Source of the DNA: GCA-020344555 sp964548955
GTDB taxonomy: Bacteria > Planctomycetota > Phycisphaerae > UBA1845
Assembly: GCA_964548955.1 (NCBI GenBank)
Contig: CAZJTP010000023.1
Location: forward strand, 1 to 30,706
DNA length: 30,706 nucleotides
Direction of reading: 5' to 3'
A model generated the notes under the pieces. It did no database searches, was not told where the DNA came from, and saw only the letters and a list, made by a program, of their open reading frames with translations. This document shows positions 15,295 to 23,382 of this stretch, in pieces; position 1 is the stretch's first letter; each line of letters starts with the position of its first letter. Position numbers and translations under genes: made by a program.

Positions 15295-16278
15295 TCACAG
15301 GTGCCGTTGGTCGAATCGCCAAAGACCTGCTGCACGGGCGGCCTCATACGCACCCTCGAGTTCCGATCCGCTCGGACGCCGGTTGATTTCGGCATAGCGA
15401 ATCGAACCGACGTTTCCACCCGAAGTCACACGCGTGCCCACCTCGTAGTCGGGATGGTACTGCCCCATGATGTTTACGAATGTGTCACTCGACACGCCGG
15501 CGAGAAACCGGAAGATCTGCTGAGTCTCGTCGGGCAAGCCCGGCATCACCAGATGACGCACCAGTACACCGCGGCAGGCCAGACCGTCGGACGTGAAGCG
15601 AAGATCACCGACTTGCCGGTGCATCTCGCGGATGGCCTCGCGGGCGCGATCCGGATAGTCCTTGGCCTTGAGTAACCGGGCGGACGACTGCTTCGACCAT
15701 AATTTGAAATCCGGCATGTAGATATCCACCAGGCCGTCCATGAGCGTAAGTGACGACAGGGCGTCATAGGCGCTCGTGTTGTAGACAATGGGTAGGTTCA
15801 GCCCCTTGTCGATCGCAATCGCCAACGCCTCGACGATCTGCGGCACGACATGCTCGGGTGTGACCAGGTTGATGTTGTGGCAGCCGCGCTGTTGCAGCGA
15901 AAGCATCAGGTCGGCCAACACGCCCGCGTCAACCTCACGACCGTGGCCTTCCTGAGAGATGTCCCAGTTCTGGCAGAAAGCGCAACGGAGGTTGCAGAAG
16001 CTGAAGAAGATCGTACCGGACCCGTGCCATCCGCTCAGGCAGTTCTCCTCACCAAGATGAGGTCCGGCGGAACTGATCCGAGCATATCGGCCCGTCTTGC
16101 AAAACTTCGCCACGTTCGCCAACCGGTCGATCTTGCAGTTGCGCGGGCACGCGCGGCAACAGGTCAGCTCATCCCGCGCCGCGGCCACGCGATCGCCCAA
16201 CGTCGTGCGGACAGACTCATCCAGATACACAGGCGTGAACGACGGCACGACAAAACGACTCTCGCTGCTCGTTGCCAT
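15295..16278 (-). CDS. Radical SAM protein, PflX/COG1313-like
   Basis: 327 aa. An N-terminal cysteine-rich stretch, TCCRACPRNCKIDR (39-52) with further cysteines at 60 and 80, precedes the radical SAM motif SFCNLRCAFCQNWDIS with cysteines 95, 99 and 102 (CxxxCxxC). NLVTPEH, LPIVYNTSAYDAL, MPDFKLW, VLVRHLVMPG and INRRPSGSELEGA follow, all typical of the PflA-related group annotated as uncharacterised Fe-S protein PflX and related to the radical SAM enzyme of the AmmeMemoRadiSam system. The substrate is not established. No pyruvate formate-lyase or other glycyl radical enzyme is in the window. Translation starts at ATG 16278 with a weak ribosome binding site. The small zinc ribbon gene ends 81 bases upstream. 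Confidence 0.85.
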   Translation of the reverse strand: MATSSESRFVVPSFTPVYLDESVRTTLGDRVAAARDELTCCRACPRNCKIDRLANVAKFCKTGRYARISSAGPHLGEENCLSGWHGSGTIFFSFCNLRCAFCQNWDISQEGHGREVDAGVLADLMLSLQQRGCHNINLVTPEHVVPQIVEALAIAIDKGLNLPIVYNTSAYDALSSLTLMDGLVDIYMPDFKLWSKQSSARLLKAKDYPDRAREAIREMHRQVGDLRFTSDGLACRGVLVRHLVMPGLPDETQQIFRFLAGVSSDTFVNIMGQYHPDYEVGTRVTSGGNVGSIRYAEINRRPSGSELEGAYEAARAAGLWRFDQRHL

Positions 16279-16359
16279 GATGCACCACAGGATATCGGCT
16301 GCGTGGACGTCGGGCTAGCGCAGTGCACTGCGACTGTCAGGAGCGACGTACCTGCGCCG

Positions 16360-16542
16360 CTAGTTAATCCAGGCGGCTTTGCGGACGCCGATCCCGATGA
16401 TCTTTTTGCACTTGGGGCAGATGAACAAGTACTCGGCGTTGACGGCCTCAACTTGCCGCCAGTGCACCTCTTCGATTTTCCTCTCGCAATGTGGGCATAG
16501 TGGGTCGTAGTTAGCCTCGTTCGACGCGAGCTTGGTCGTCAT
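16360..16542 (-). CDS. Small zinc ribbon protein
   Basis: 60 aa with two CxxC knuckles, CPHC (16-19) and CPKC (42-45), which form a typical zinc ribbon separated by 22 residues. GGAGG lies seven bases before ATG 16542, giving good support for a real gene despite its size. It is in the same direction as the radical SAM gene and 81 bases upstream of it, so they may be cotranscribed. Its role is unknown; such ribbons often mediate nucleic-acid or protein contacts. Confidence 0.72.
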   Translation of the reverse strand: MTTKLASNEANYDPLCPHCERKIEEVHWRQVEAVNAEYLFICPKCKKIIGIGVRKAAWIN

Positions 16543-16797
16543 CAGTCAGCCTCCGTAGGTTTGGCAGCGGCGCGGCACCACGTACCAGCACGCGCCCGCC
16601 GTGCATGCCTATCACGAACAGCCGGCGCAGAATCATCCGCCGCTCGTGCTGACTATACCACGAAGATGTGGCGGGTGGCCGATATAATCTTCGGAGCTTT
16701 TTCTACCGGATGCCCAACAAAGACCCGGACACGGATCCCGCTTAACTCGCCCGTACACGTTACATGTGGATGTTGTGGTGGGTGACGGCATTGTCGA

Positions 16798-18741
16798 TCA
16801 CCGACAGCCGCGCATCGCCCGGCGCACTCCGGTGAACCGCATGACGAGCAACCCCAGGAAGATCACAAGCCCGAACGCCGACCCGGGCGTGCAACCGCAG
16901 CCGACGCCACAGAGCCTGCCGTCATTTCGACAGTAATCTGTGACAACGATCACGTCCAGGCTCCCGTTGCACAAAACAATCCCGTCATCATCCGTCAACG
17001 TGGCGGTGATCGTGCAAGCCAGATTTTGGTTCACGCTTGGCGGGGTGAACTCGCCACTTTCGAACGAACCGCCGCAGGAACTGGACCATGTCACATTCGG
17101 ATTATTCGTTGCATCCTCTGAGATCCCATCCGAGTAGACCACAGCGACCTCGAACTGCCCTCCAACCCATTCGCTGACTCTGTGGCCGTCATCGTCGATC
17201 CTCGAAAACAGAATCGCGCAGTCGGGCAAAGGGAGCGGAGCCTCCGCCGGAGGCTCAGTTGTCTCGTCGTCCGGCGTACACGCATCGCCGACACCATCAC
17301 CGTCACTGTCAGCCTGGTCCGGATTCGGCGTCTCCGGACAGTTATCGCACACGCTACCCACACCGTCGTCGTCGTCGTCGACCTGTGCGGGATTGCGGAT
17401 TGCCAGGCAGTTGTCACAGACATCGCCCACCCCGTCGCCGTCCGTATCGTCTTGAGCCACGTTGGCTATTTCGGGACAGTTGTCACATGCACTGCCGAGG
17501 TTGTCGCCGTCGGGATCGGACTGAACCGGGTTTGCACTATCCGGACAGTTGTCACAGAGGTCGCCAACGCCATCGTCATCCGCATCCTGTTGATCCTCAT
17601 TGGCATCGGCTGGACAGTTGTCACAAACGTCGCCGACATCGTCTTCATCCTCGTCGGCTTGATCGGCATTGGCGTCGTGCGGGCAATTGTCACGCACGTC
17701 CGGCACACCGTCTCCGTCGGTATCCAATGGCGCGGATGCAATGCCGCCGGGAGGTGAAGCGGTTTGTATGCATCGATCACCGTCCTCTTCGCAGGACTCT
17801 CCGCTTGCACACGGTGATACCCCGGGCTGGCATTCACCTTCAACGCATGTCTCCTCACCATTGCAGAACAGTTCGTCGTCACATTGCTCATCGCTAATGC
17901 ACGGAACGCACACGTCGGCATCATCGTCGCAAATCCGGGTAGGCACACAAGGCGCCGTTCCGGATTGACATTCACCTTCAACGCACGTTTCTTTGCCGTC
18001 GCAGAAGAGTCCGTTGTCACACTGCTCATCACTGACGCACGGGCCGCACGCGTCGGTTTCCTCATCGCAGACTTCCGTTGCCAGACAGGGTGATGTCCCC
18101 GGCTCACATTCACCTTCAACGCACGTTTCTTCGCCATTGCAGAACAGTCCGTCGTCACACTGCTCATCGTTGACGCACGGGCCGCACGCGTCGGTTTCCT
18201 CATCGCAGATTTCCCCGCTTATGCACGGGGGTAGCCCGGGTTGACACTCCCCTTCCATACAGGTCTCTTGTCCGTTGCAGAATAGCTCGTCTGCGCAATC
18301 CGCATCAGAGCAACACTCGGCCGCACACTTGCCGGTCTCCTCGCAGCACACCTCTTCCTGCTCACACGGGTTCCCCGAAGACACGCAGCCCTGGTCCGGA
18401 TCGCATAACTCCACTCCGTCGCAGAAGACTTCGTTATCCGTGCACCGTTCGTCCTGAGGTATGTGCACACAATCTCCGTCACCATCGCACTCGTCCCGGG
18501 TACAGGCAATCGCATCATCCGTGCACACTGTGCCGGCAGGCAAAGGCTGTGTCGCGCACATCCCATCCGAGGGGTTGCACGCACCAACATTGCACTCATC
18601 ATCGAGAAACGAGCAGTCGATCGGCGTACCCACGCACACGCCATCAATGCAGGTGTCGTCGATGGTGCAGAGATCCCCGTCGTCACACTGATCCGAAGTC
18701 TCACACGCCTCAAGGATGATGGCGGCGATAGCCTGTGCCAT
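16798..18741 (-). CDS. C-terminal part of split surface protein: Cys-rich repeats, TSP3 repeats, sorting tail
   Basis: This 647-aa frame is the continuation of the vWA protein at 18710-19957. It opens with SDMAQAIAAIILEACE, the last helix expected of a vWA domain, not a signal peptide. Next come Cys-rich repeats (about residues 14-330), the last ones near-identical with a CVNDEQCDDGLFCNGEETC-like unit of about 46 residues. Seven thrombospondin type 3 repeats of 23 residues follow (DNCP..AN..Q.D.DGDGVGD.C), each able to bind Ca2+. After a beta-rich domain with cysteines the protein ends in CGVGCGCTPG, a hydrophobic helix (AFGLVIFLGLLVMRF) and an Arg-rich tail, a C-terminal sorting or anchoring pattern. 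It should be at the cell surface. See the split-gene finding for the frameshift. Confidence 0.8.
   Translation of the reverse strand: MAQAIAAIILEACETSDQCDDGDLCTIDDTCIDGVCVGTPIDCSFLDDECNVGACNPSDGMCATQPLPAGTVCTDDAIACTRDECDGDGDCVHIPQDERCTDNEVFCDGVELCDPDQGCVSSGNPCEQEEVCCEETGKCAAECCSDADCADELFCNGQETCMEGECQPGLPPCISGEICDEETDACGPCVNDEQCDDGLFCNGEETCVEGECEPGTSPCLATEVCDEETDACGPCVSDEQCDNGLFCDGKETCVEGECQSGTAPCVPTRICDDDADVCVPCISDEQCDDELFCNGEETCVEGECQPGVSPCASGESCEEDGDRCIQTASPPGGIASAPLDTDGDGVPDVRDNCPHDANADQADEDEDDVGDVCDNCPADANEDQQDADDDGVGDLCDNCPDSANPVQSDPDGDNLGSACDNCPEIANVAQDDTDGDGVGDVCDNCLAIRNPAQVDDDDDGVGSVCDNCPETPNPDQADSDGDGVGDACTPDDETTEPPAEAPLPLPDCAILFSRIDDDGHRVSEWVGGQFEVAVVYSDGISEDATNNPNVTWSSSCGGSFESGEFTPPSVNQNLACTITATLTDDDGIVLCNGSLDVIVVTDYCRNDGRLCGVGCGCTPGSAFGLVIFLGLLVMRFTGVRRAMRGCR
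17266..17728 (-). repeat. Seven tandem 69-bp thrombospondin type 3 repeats
   Basis: Period 69 bases (23 residues) with DNCP and VGDxC anchors and Asp-rich calcium loops. On DNA level the GTTGTCACA block recurs once per unit. It is protein-coding repeat, not a CRISPR array. Confidence 0.8.
17830..18250 (-). repeat. Tandem ~138-bp Cys-rich repeats
   Basis: Three to four highly similar units of about 46 codons. The stretch CGCGTCGGTTTCCTCATCGC occurs identically near 18050 and 18188, one period apart. Such identity suggests recent duplication or conversion and makes this part prone to copy-number change and misassembly. Confidence 0.7.
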
Positions 18742-19957
18742 ATCCGAACTCGGGTTGGTGGACTGAAAGGCCGTCCCCCCCCGTACCAGCCGCCAGGTCC
18801 TCCGAAAGCCTGATCACGCACAGGCTAGACCCGTCACCCGTGATGGGCGAGACAATGACATCGTTCGCAACAGCCACGGCGATTGCATTAGAAACCGCGT
18901 CTCGATCGCTCCCAGGATCGTTGCATCCGTTACAACTGGATCCCAGGCACGGCCCCTCATCGCTGATTGGGATGATCACGCGAACGGCGCCGTGTGTCCA
19001 TGGAAATCGGTCGGCAACGATCGCGGTGGCAGGGCCCCAGTTCTCATCCCGGTTGTGATTGTAATGGCCGGTCAGGTTCCCAGGGCAGCCGTCCGGATCC
19101 CCCGGTACGCTGTTGCCCAGCAGATCACTGACGCTATCACCGCGCGACTGGCATGAGAACAAGTCCCAGAAATGAATGGGATCGATGGCGAGAATGTTAT
19201 GCTCGACCACGATGCCTTGAGCTGCGAGGTCGCCGATCACACCGTCAATCGTGTCGCAAAGGGCCTCACCTTCCTCCTGCATCGACCCGGACGTGTCCAT
19301 GATGAAGACGACGTCGAGAGGCGGGCAGATCTGCTCCGGTCTGCATTCGGCCCGGATCCCGACAATCATATCGTTAAAATCGAGGTTCGGACCCGTGTGA
19401 TTGTCATCGATGAAGATAAACGCCACGTATCCGCTTCCTAAGGGCGACGTTTCACCGGAGGGCGACTCGAACATGTACGTTACGCCGGGCTCGGCAAGAT
19501 AGTACTTCAGGAATTGCCGGTCACTTATCCCGGTCAAGTTGTGGATCGGATCGCTGTTGACGTAGGCGTCTACGGTGTCCAAGACTCCGTTGGGACCTGA
19601 TCCCTGCTTCCCGGATCCATCATCAATGTCGTTATGCAGCGAGAGATTCGCGTCAGCCGGAATGGAGACGATGGTCACAGCGCCGATACCGTCAACACCA
19701 CCGAAGACGAGGATGTCATTCGTGGGAGACCCCACGTCACCGCCAAAACCGTCTTTTTGAGTGTCGATGTGGAAGCTGTTGGCCCGGGCCCACGGGGTCT
19801 CTTCGGCGAGTAGCTCCAACGTCATCGTCCTGATAAGACCCAGGTCGTCCGTGTCCCAGGCGATTTCGCTTGCCGGCGATAGGTCACCTTCCCTCAGCGT
19901 AACCTGACCACTGGCGACTGATACGAGAGCCAGTACCGCTATCAGAGTTCTTGTCAT
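18710..19957 (-). CDS. N-terminal part of split exported protein: DUF4114 plus von Willebrand A domain
   Basis: MTRTLIAVLALVSVASG is a signal peptide with cleavage likely before Gln18. Residues about 30-205 look like a DUF4114 domain: KYYLAEPGVTYMFESP, then GYVAFIFIDDNHTGPNLDF and NDMIVGIRAE. A vWA domain begins at 215 with DVVFIMDTSGSM, a complete MIDAS DxSxS (Asp221, Ser223, Ser225). Near residue 391 the frame runs through a stretch of eight G (18775-18782 on the plus strand) and ends soon after in unrelated residues. Reading seven G would give TGGTAFQSTNPSSD and join the frame at 18741 seamlessly. The start at 19957 is chosen for the signal peptide and the upstream GGGGGA. Confidence 0.82.
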   Translation of the reverse strand: MTRTLIAVLALVSVASGQVTLREGDLSPASEIAWDTDDLGLIRTMTLELLAEETPWARANSFHIDTQKDGFGGDVGSPTNDILVFGGVDGIGAVTIVSIPADANLSLHNDIDDGSGKQGSGPNGVLDTVDAYVNSDPIHNLTGISDRQFLKYYLAEPGVTYMFESPSGETSPLGSGYVAFIFIDDNHTGPNLDFNDMIVGIRAECRPEQICPPLDVVFIMDTSGSMQEEGEALCDTIDGVIGDLAAQGIVVEHNILAIDPIHFWDLFSCQSRGDSVSDLLGNSVPGDPDGCPGNLTGHYNHNRDENWGPATAIVADRFPWTHGAVRVIIPISDEGPCLGSSCNGCNDPGSDRDAVSNAIAVAVANDVIVSPITGDGSSLCVIRLSEDLAAGTGGDGLSVHQPEFGYGTGYRRHHP

Positions 19958-20419
19958 TGCTTCCATCCCCCTTGAAACAGGTGTTCTATGGACGGGACTT
20001 TCACCAGTGGCGGCCACCGCAGGCGAAAAGTCGTTCATCCGGCGGTTAAGGTTTATACAGCCCCTCCAAGATTCCGGACCGGTGCGCGCCAAGAGCGGTT
20101 CTCACGTGGATTCCCGCCGGGCGCGACGGCTCTTGCCACCGTCGTTCCGTCGTTGCGTTGCCGGAATGATCCCCCGTCTACATGCCGTACCGATGCTAGG
20201 CTGGCGCGTGTTGTGAAGTCAAGACGATAGCATCGTCAGGCGGCTTATCCCCCGGTCAGCCCGTGCGCGGGTCGAGTGCCGAAGCGATAGCGATAACCAC
20301 ATGCGGATCGTGGATAAGATCACAGAGAATCCGATAGCTTGTCACAACACATTATCGGGCAGCGATCGCACAACACCGTGTAATGCCGGGCCAGTCCGAT
20401 CCGAACCGGGTCGTGGCAC
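19958..20419. other. Leader of the vWA gene and intergenic region
   Basis: No gene found. Minus-strand transcripts from the candidate promoter at 20193-20222 would carry a leader of about 230 bases. I looked for cobalamin and c-di-GMP riboswitch boxes and did not find a convincing full set. Confidence 0.4.
20193..20222 (-). promoter_or_regulatory. Possible sigma-70 promoter for the vWA protein gene
   Basis: On the minus strand TTGACT (20222-20217), an 18-base spacer and TAGCAT (20198-20193). The -35 is good and the -10 matches four of six. Confidence 0.35.
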
Positions 20420-20772
20420 TTACGCATACGCTATCACCTGCATTGCGGCGCCGATGAGGCCGGCGTCGTCGCCCAGACGGGGCGGCTTGATGGACACTGC
20501 TGCCCCACCGCCGTCGTCTTGACCGGAACGCAATCAAGTCGCCGTCCGCTCCAGCAGGCAGGGAAGCTGCATAACCACGCCGATTCCAACGTCTTGACAT
20601 ATGCCCGTAATCACACCGTTAAGCCACTCGACAACTCGCCGCCGGCGGACATCTGCTCTGTGGCCCGCTGACGACGTGCAAGAATGCAATCCGCCCCATC
20701 AACGGCGGCCTCACGGGTCCGCGTCTCGCCCACGTCGATTCCGATTGCGATCAAGTCCGGAAGTTCCTGCAT
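20420..20772 (-). pseudogene. ROK family sugar kinase remnant, internally deleted and frameshifted
   Basis: ATG 20772 follows the GHL10 stop codon after one base. MQELPDLIAIGIDVGETRTR and the stretch to CILARRQRAT is the N-terminal phosphate-binding part of a ROK kinase (family: GIDvGGTk..avVd.dG.il), with the second Gly of GGT replaced by Glu. A second frame gives VEWLNGVITGICQDVGIGVV, the next part of the fold. A third frame ends in KPPRLGDDAGLIGAAMQ and VIAYA-stop (stop at 20420-20422), the classical ROK C terminus. Only about 350 of the expected 900-950 bases remain, so the catalytic and zinc-binding core is gone. The original substrate was possibly an amino sugar (GlcNAc or anhydro-MurNAc), inferred from the murQ and GHL10 neighbours. 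Confidence 0.72.
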
Positions 20773-20773
20773 G

Positions 20774-22033
20774 TCATCGTGAAGATACAAGTGACGGTCG
20801 CAGGCGCGCAGCCGCAAGCCGGCGCACATGGGGAATCACTTGCTTCCGTAATGCCGCTCTCGAGGCACTCTGTTGATTCCTGATCGGCCGGCCGGAGCGG
20901 TCAAGTCGCTCGAACAACGAGTTATACGCAAAGACGGCAAAATGTCCCGTGCGTTTGACCGTGCGGCTGATCTGCTCGACGACCACGGAGCCGCCCCGCT
21001 TGTCGGACATAACTCCGACGACTACGGGGATCGGCAACCGCATGTCCGACCAGTTCCTGAGGCGTTTGTTGAAGGTTGTCGCGTCGTGTGAGTAGTTCAT
21101 GGGATACACGGCGTCGAGCAGTCCGTCGGCAACCCAGCGACGCGAATCCTGAAAGTAACGGCGCTTCGCCTCCTTGGGTGATGCCCCGACTGCGGCACTG
21201 AGCTTGGCACGCGGATTCACTTTCCGCATCATCGCGCGTATGTCCCGAACAATCCGCGTCACGTTTTCGGTTCGCCACGCATCCCACTGTCGCGGAGCCG
21301 CCTGGGGCGTACGACCCGTCGCTCGTTTGAACAATGCCAGTGTACGCAGGTCGCGCGGATAGTCGGGCACGGCCGCACCCGGCGGATACGCTCCGCTCCG
21401 CTCGTTGGGGAAACGAATGTAGTCCAGGTGCAGACCGTCCACTGGATAGCTCCCCACGATCTCCCGCATCAACGCGACGAGGTGCCGGCGAACCTCCGGC
21501 AGGCAGGGATTCAGGTTGCTGTACCATCCGAGCGGTTGACGCCGGCCCGCTGCGTCGTACCAGAACCACTCCGGATGTGCGAGGTAAAGCTGCCGCGGGT
21601 TTGTCGGCGCATTGTTGCCGTGCCAACCGGGCATCACATTGATCCACGCGTGCAGATCCAGGCCGCGGCTATGTGCTTCTCTGCACGCCACAGCCAGCGG
21701 ATCAAAGCCCGGATCGCGCCCGCCGAGTTCATCCGCCCAAGGCTCCATCTTCGACCGGTAGAACACGGTGCCGTTGCCGCGAACTTGAAAGAGCACCGTG
21801 TTGAAGCCGGCCGATCGACAGTTGTCCATCACCTTCGCAATGTCTGAAGGCGTCTTGTAATCCCACCGGGTCACCCAGATGGCCCGAATGGATTCACAAC
21901 GGTCCGGCCCGCGTGCTGGACGCCGGGTACCAGGCAGGCAACCGGAAAGAAGCGCGGCGACGGCGATACCCATGAACATCGCCGCCACACTGCTCGTTCG
22001 CCGAATGTCGAGAGGCTTCGTCAGCGTTGTCAT
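20774..22033 (-). CDS. GHL10-type family 10 glycosyl hydrolase-like lipoprotein
   Basis: 419 aa. A lipoprotein signal ends in LLSGC with the lipidated Cys32, so the mature protein is membrane-anchored on the outer face. The GHL10 (YngK-like) domain starts with IRAIWVTRWDYKTPSDI and continues with NTVLFQVRGNGTVFY, DPLAVACREAHSRGLDLHAW, the VDGLHLDYIRFPN block (198-210, acidic residues at 199 and 204), WRTENVTRIVRDI and VYPMNYSHD. Members of this family are thought to cleave glycans, probably peptidoglycan-related, though few are characterised. The frame looks intact. It lies 26 bases after murQ and one base before the ROK remnant, so three genes once formed a tight operon. Confidence 0.87.
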   Translation of the reverse strand: MTTLTKPLDIRRTSSVAAMFMGIAVAALLSGCLPGTRRPARGPDRCESIRAIWVTRWDYKTPSDIAKVMDNCRSAGFNTVLFQVRGNGTVFYRSKMEPWADELGGRDPGFDPLAVACREAHSRGLDLHAWINVMPGWHGNNAPTNPRQLYLAHPEWFWYDAAGRRQPLGWYSNLNPCLPEVRRHLVALMREIVGSYPVDGLHLDYIRFPNERSGAYPPGAAVPDYPRDLRTLALFKRATGRTPQAAPRQWDAWRTENVTRIVRDIRAMMRKVNPRAKLSAAVGASPKEAKRRYFQDSRRWVADGLLDAVYPMNYSHDATTFNKRLRNWSDMRLPIPVVVGVMSDKRGGSVVVEQISRTVKRTGHFAVFAYNSLFERLDRSGRPIRNQQSASRAALRKQVIPHVRRLAAARLRPSLVSSR

Positions 22034-22059
22034 TCTTGTTCCACCCGTTATCCGATCGG

Positions 22060-22644
22060 TTATGGCGACTCAATTACTTGACCCACGTCACCACCTACCT
22101 CGGCCAGAAGGTCCTCCGCCGTCGCTCGATCCACCTGACGGCTATGCATGACCAGGGCCGTCTTAACGTGCCCGTCGGCTGCATCCAGCAGACTTTGGGA
22201 AACCTCGCGCGTCAGCCCGGTGATCATCTGAATCATCCGCATGCCGTGGTCGAGAAGCTTGACGTTTGCAGCCGTGTTCACATCCACCATCAGGTTCTGA
22301 TAGACCTTCCCGATCTGAACCCGGGCGATGGTGGTGACCATGTTGAGTACCATCTTCGTGGCGGTGCCGGTTTTCATCCGCGTGCTGCCCGTCACGACCT
22401 CCAGCCCCGTGATAACACGGATTGACACGTCCGCGTCATCGGTGATCTGATCCTTCGCCACGCAGGCCAGAAAGACAGTCTTCACTCCGCGCCGCCGCGC
22501 GCGGCGTAGCGCTCCGTGGACAAAGGGAGTGCTTCCGCCGGTCGCAATTGCAAATACAACATCGGAGGCGCCGACGGATCGCTCGTCCATCGCGGCTTCG
22601 CCACATTCGGGACGATCCTCGGCACCCTCGACGCTGCGCGTCAG
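22060..22644 (-). pseudogene. murQ: 5'-truncated N-acetylmuramic acid 6-phosphate etherase
   Basis: MurQ splits MurNAc 6-phosphate into GlcNAc 6-phosphate and lactate during cell-wall recycling. The C-terminal part is well kept: DVVFAIATGGSTPFVHGAL, GSTRMKTGTATKMVLNM, ITGLTREVSQSLLDAADGHV and AEDLLAEVGGDVGQVIESP. Homology extends upstream of ATG 22590 through LTRSVEGAED (to 22644), whose Glu matches one of the two catalytic glutamates described for E. coli MurQ. Above that the frame degenerates and meets TAG at 22677. The first 110-120 residues, with the GAGTSGRLGVLDASE sugar-phosphate site and the other catalytic glutamate, are missing. The product, if made, should be inactive. The break lies 390 bases from the ssrA 5' end. 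Confidence 0.78.
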
Positions 22645-23030
22645 ACGAAAGCGGCGGGAACAGATAGTCTCACCCTAAACCACCGCGTCACATCTCGACT
22701 CTACCCGATTACCACCCCAGTGAGGAAGCGACAGGATCATCTGTAAGCTCCCGGCGTGGTTGCTCCGAACTTGCCTACGAGCCTGCTGACCCAACGCCGA
22801 GCGCGGATCATGAATCCGCCCGAATGTCTCGTGTAAACTGGTGCCCAACATGAATCGGTCTTCCCTGACCTACCAACAGCACAGAAACAATCATCAGCTA
22901 CACCACTCTGGAGAATTGAAAGGCCCAGGGAAGGCCATGTCCATAAGGGTCCGATGCTTGACTTAATCGATATGAGAGCTAACATCGCGTGTAGAAGAAG
23001 CCTAAAAGCCATCGACGCTTGCTTGTGCTT
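22645..23030. other. Region between the murQ break and ssrA
   Basis: No gene found on either strand; ORFs here are antisense to ssrA or have no features. It contains the likely ssrA promoter (22958-22985) and the point where murQ homology is lost. Confidence 0.4.
22958..22985 (+). promoter_or_regulatory. Likely ssrA promoter
   Basis: TTGACT (22958-22963), 16-base spacer, TAACAT (22980-22985). The -35 matches five of six and the -10 four of six. The start site would be about 40 bases before the mature tmRNA 5' end, which fits RNase P processing of a precursor. Confidence 0.4.
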
Positions 23031-23382
23031 GGGGGCGAACGGATTCGACCGGGCGAGTAGAAGGAAACGTGGCGTGCCGAGGTTGTCAGGAGGCCTCGTA
23101 AAACACCTGACGAAACCATAAATGGCAACTACTCGTATGCCATGGCTGCCTAAAAGAAGGTAGCCCGCTGACCAGGAGACGCCCGCTATCCTGTGAAGCG
23201 CCGACTGGCGGGCTAGCTCGTGCGTGACGCCTGACCGCGTATGGGCGAACCGATAGTCGGACTGGGGGCGGCGAAAGCCTGTCGGCTGGCGTTCGCCAAC
23301 CCGAGATACAAAAGACCGACTACGCACGTAGAGGCGCTTCCGGAACCGCTACGGGACGGGGGTTCGATTCCCCCCGCCTCCA
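23031..23382 (+). ncRNA. ssrA: Transfer-messenger RNA (ssrA)
   Basis: One-piece tmRNA of about 352 bases. The 5' end GGGGGCGAACGGATTCGACC and the 3' end with GGGGGTTCGATTCCCCC then GCCTCCA form the tRNA-like domain: GGGGGCG (23031-23037) pairs with CGCCTCC (23375-23381) over seven pairs with one G-T, followed by discriminator A23382; CCA is not encoded. The T-arm GGTTCGATTC is at 23361-23370. The tag reading frame ends AAC TAC TCG TAT GCC ATG GCT GCC TAA (23127-23153), giving NYSYAMAA; GGC at 23124 is the most likely resume codon, for a tag GNYSYAMAA. tmRNA rescues stalled ribosomes together with SmpB and marks the product for proteolysis. The ORFs antisense to it are artefacts. Confidence 0.95.

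Noticed and set aside
17182..17897. Two long plus-strand ORFs over the TSP3 repeats (Val/Ile-rich and His/Arg-rich)
   Set aside because: Both are periodic shadows of the 69-bp coding repeats on the minus strand; the Cys and Asp patterns make sense only on the minus strand.
17266..18250. Regularly spaced repeats resembling a CRISPR array
   Set aside because: Period and variation follow codons, the units encode TSP3 and Cys-rich repeats, and there are no unique spacers or cas genes.
19970..20190. Possible cobalamin-type riboswitch in the vWA gene leader (GGGAATCCACGTGAGAA region)
   Set aside because: Only a loose likeness to one box; the B12-box element is absent and the gene context (a surface protein) does not fit.
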